Shown piece after piece: positions 62,267 through 64,000 of a stretch of 64,000 nt of DNA; positions within the stretch are counted from its first letter, which is position 1, and the number at the start of each line of letters is the position of its first letter. The notes under the pieces were generated by a model. It was not told the origin of the DNA. It was given only the letters and a program-made list of their open reading frames with translations, and did not search any database. The DNA lies in assembly GCF_000715075.1 (NCBI RefSeq), contig NC_134102.1, forward strand, positions 49,299,348 to 49,363,347, given 5' to 3'. The position numbers and the translations under genes are program-made. This stretch comes from Nicotiana tabacum. Lineage: Eukaryota; Streptophyta; Magnoliopsida; Solanales; Solanaceae.

Positions 62267-63819
62267 TGGAAAACCATTATTTTTTGGACTTTTGACATAC
62301 TTTAGACCTAAGGAAGCTAAGGAGGAGTTGGAAGAACACGAGCATAAGGATTTCATCATTCCTTCCTCACTCAAGACCCGAGTTTGGATTGAATTTATGT
62401 TTTCCTATACTTTAATTTTATTTGTGATGAATTGATCCATATCTATGGAGTAGTTCTCGTTAGGGTTTGATGAATTTGGTGTATTGATGATTGTTTGTGG
62501 ATTATAACTCTAGTTTTATGTATTGAAGCGTTTTTGGATGATTTAACTGCTGCATCTATATTCACTTGTTCATGTAATCGAGAGAGGCATAACTTGTGAT
62601 ATCTTTGCATTATATTGTTGGTTGAGTTCATTAATTCTTCTTAGTAATTGAAAGAGGTTAATTGAATCATTGATTAAAGCTAGTTAGGAGAATAATAGAA
62701 AGAGGTTTTCCTAAAGACCAATTTACTACGCATTCTTACATATTTTCACGTGCTTAAATTGGTTCATCTTGTGAGATTAAGACTTAATCTAGAGTGGAGT
62801 TTTGCTGAACGTTTGAACTTATAATTGAGTGAATTCGAGAGACTTACTTGAACATTAGAAGTGAATTATCTAGAGTTAGATCCCAACCAATTATCTTGCA
62901 CCTATCCTATCAACCCCTATTTTCTCCCACTGATAACTTCCTTGCTTATTTTTGTTTCGATTGTCATTAGTCAATAGCTTTAAACTCTTAGTTAATTTTA
63001 GTTAGAAATCATAAAAATCTTAATTGTTGATCATCTTGAATAACAATCAAGCTAGAAACTATAAGAATACTGTTTAAATCCAATCATTGTGGATACGATA
63101 TTATACTATACTGTATTTGATTAGCGAGCAGAATTTAAGTGTATATTTCGAGCTCGTCAATATCTTCACTGTTAATCTACCTTTTCATGTGCTAATCCAC
63201 CCTTACATGCTTTATTTGACATTGTTAACACTTGTTTCACCTCTTACTTGCTAATTTGCTCTTATATGCTTTAGTTGAAGTTATTGCCTTCCTTGCGTTT
63301 TGTTACATCTTTAAATTGTTGAATTACTTGTAATTGAAGTTGTTATTTCGTGAAATATCTTATTGTTGAGTTATTGGTGTTGAAGTTGAGAAAGCCGTTA
63401 TCACATTGAGGCGAAGTTGTTAATTATTGAGATATCTTTCTTGTTGAGCTATTCACTTTTATTTTGTTATTGTTGAGATTCTTGTACATATTGTGGTTGA
63501 GCCATAGGCTATTTGTTGTGGAAACATTGATATTGTTGATTCTTTTGGCAAGTTGTGGCATATGGGCACCTGCGGTGCGAGCTGTGATTATGTTGTGATA
63601 TTGATACACATGCGGTGGTATAAGGCTTGGGGTTGATAGGCATGTGGTGAAATAAGGTGGGCTTGATACGCATGTTTCTAGTAGGGGAACTACTTGAAAC
63701 CACGCAGTGTGATAAGGTGGGCTAAAATGCGGGTAGCTATTTCGGAAAAATAATTTTTAAAACTAAATGCCAGTCTCCTGTGATGATATAAGGAAAGGTT
63801 GTGATTGAAATTGAGAAAT

Positions 63820-64000
63820 ATGAATACAAGGCGGTATCTTGGTTGTGATTCTTGTTATATACGAGAGGGTACCTCGATTGTGATTCTTGTTATATACGAG
63901 CCGGTACCCCGGTGGTGATTCTTGTTATATACGAGGTGGTACCTCAGTTGTGATTCTTGATATATACAAGGCGGTACCTCGATTGTGATCCTTGATGTAT
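63820..64000. repeat. about 36 bp tandem array with CGAGG/CCTCG hairpin (LTR K)
   Basis: At least five units of 'tatacgaggcggtacctcg' plus 'attgtgattcttgt' run to the window edge. CGAGG-CGGTA-CCTCG gives a 5 bp stem around a KpnI-type GGTACC core. Solo LTR D has only about one copy at the matching place (7470-7510). Confidence 0.85.

Larger units (their letters stand above)
61781..63159 (+). mobile_element. solo LTR 'M', 1379 bp, Tat/Athila-like
   Basis: It begins CGATGGTAGGC (decayed TG start) and ends GAGCTCGTCA. Flanks are ATATT (61776-61780) and ATATC (63160-63164), a 5 bp TSD with one change; the uninterrupted D copy supports the empty site. TATA box TATAAATATA at 62257-62266. The end block 'ttgtggatacgatattatac' with 'ttagcgagcagaattt' is typical of Tat/Athila-type plant LTRs, to which I assign it with moderate confidence. 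Confidence 0.7.
60195..64000 (+). mobile_element. D-family LTR 'K', plus strand, split by solo LTR M, incomplete
   Basis: It follows solo LTR D in reverse complement from about 110 bp inside its start: 'tttggaccctttgatccttgg', 'cccgaaacggtatt', the CGCAATTGCG array, 'ctaccctt ggacccgggttttg', then beyond 63165 'aattacttgtaattgaagttgtt'. It runs off the window. No gene is present. The LTR start is missing at the junction with E. Confidence 0.8.

Overview
The window is intergenic heterochromatin from a plant, almost certainly a member of the Solanaceae and probably Nicotiana. The clues are a tobacco-type TS SINE tail, several Tekay/Del-like Ty3/gypsy chromoviruses with 2.5-3.6 kb LTRs and initiator-Met tRNA primer sites, solo LTRs and a non-autonomous Helitron. 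I find no ordinary host gene and no tRNA or rRNA gene. The only real protein-coding sequence is retrotransposon gag-pol.

Left half (1-30792): a nest of insertions, mostly provable from target-site duplications (TSDs). An old Tekay-type LTR 'F' (4650-30792, minus strand) is split by solo LTR 'D' (6784-30538, TSD GTAGA/GTATA). D is split by non-autonomous element 'A' (8010-28679, minus, perfect TSD AGTAA). The left LTR of A is split by gypsy element 'B' (10244-21041 plus an 80 bp tandem stub, plus strand). B carries a complete-length but heavily stopped gag-pol. Positions 1-4649 hold an older LTR ('J') and a decayed pol.

Middle (30793-49885): LTR debris and an old minus-strand LTR 'H' (about 32674-48258). 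H was hit by solo LTR 'G' (32775-33448, TSD CCTTA), a Helitron (33856-35978) and the 10.5 kb non-autonomous gypsy element 'C' (36548-47000, TSD CTAGA). Then follow a plus-strand LTR fragment 'I' carrying a SINE with a 13 bp TSD, and a short LTR-end remnant.

Right part (49886-64000): a young, nearly intact Tekay-type chromovirus 'E' (49886-60194, minus). Its two LTRs differ at only about a dozen sites, and its gag-pol frame is broken by one TAG. It abuts a plus-strand D-family LTR 'K' (60195-64000, running off the window). K is split by solo LTR 'M' (61781-63159).

Shared design: autonomous (B, E) and coding-less (A, C) elements carry the same minus-strand primer site, a similar leader just after it and a similar polypurine tract, so A and C could have been mobilised by Tekay-type proteins. 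Most LTRs place a cluster of short CG-flanked palindromes just upstream of a TATA-like box and a hairpin-bearing tandem array further downstream in the presumed transcribed leader. The stop codons of B are almost all TAG at glutamine positions, a signature I read as decay of methylated CAG sites. I see no evidence for a wholly new gene system; the unusual signals are the regulatory and RNA-structural repeats and the stop-codon pattern.
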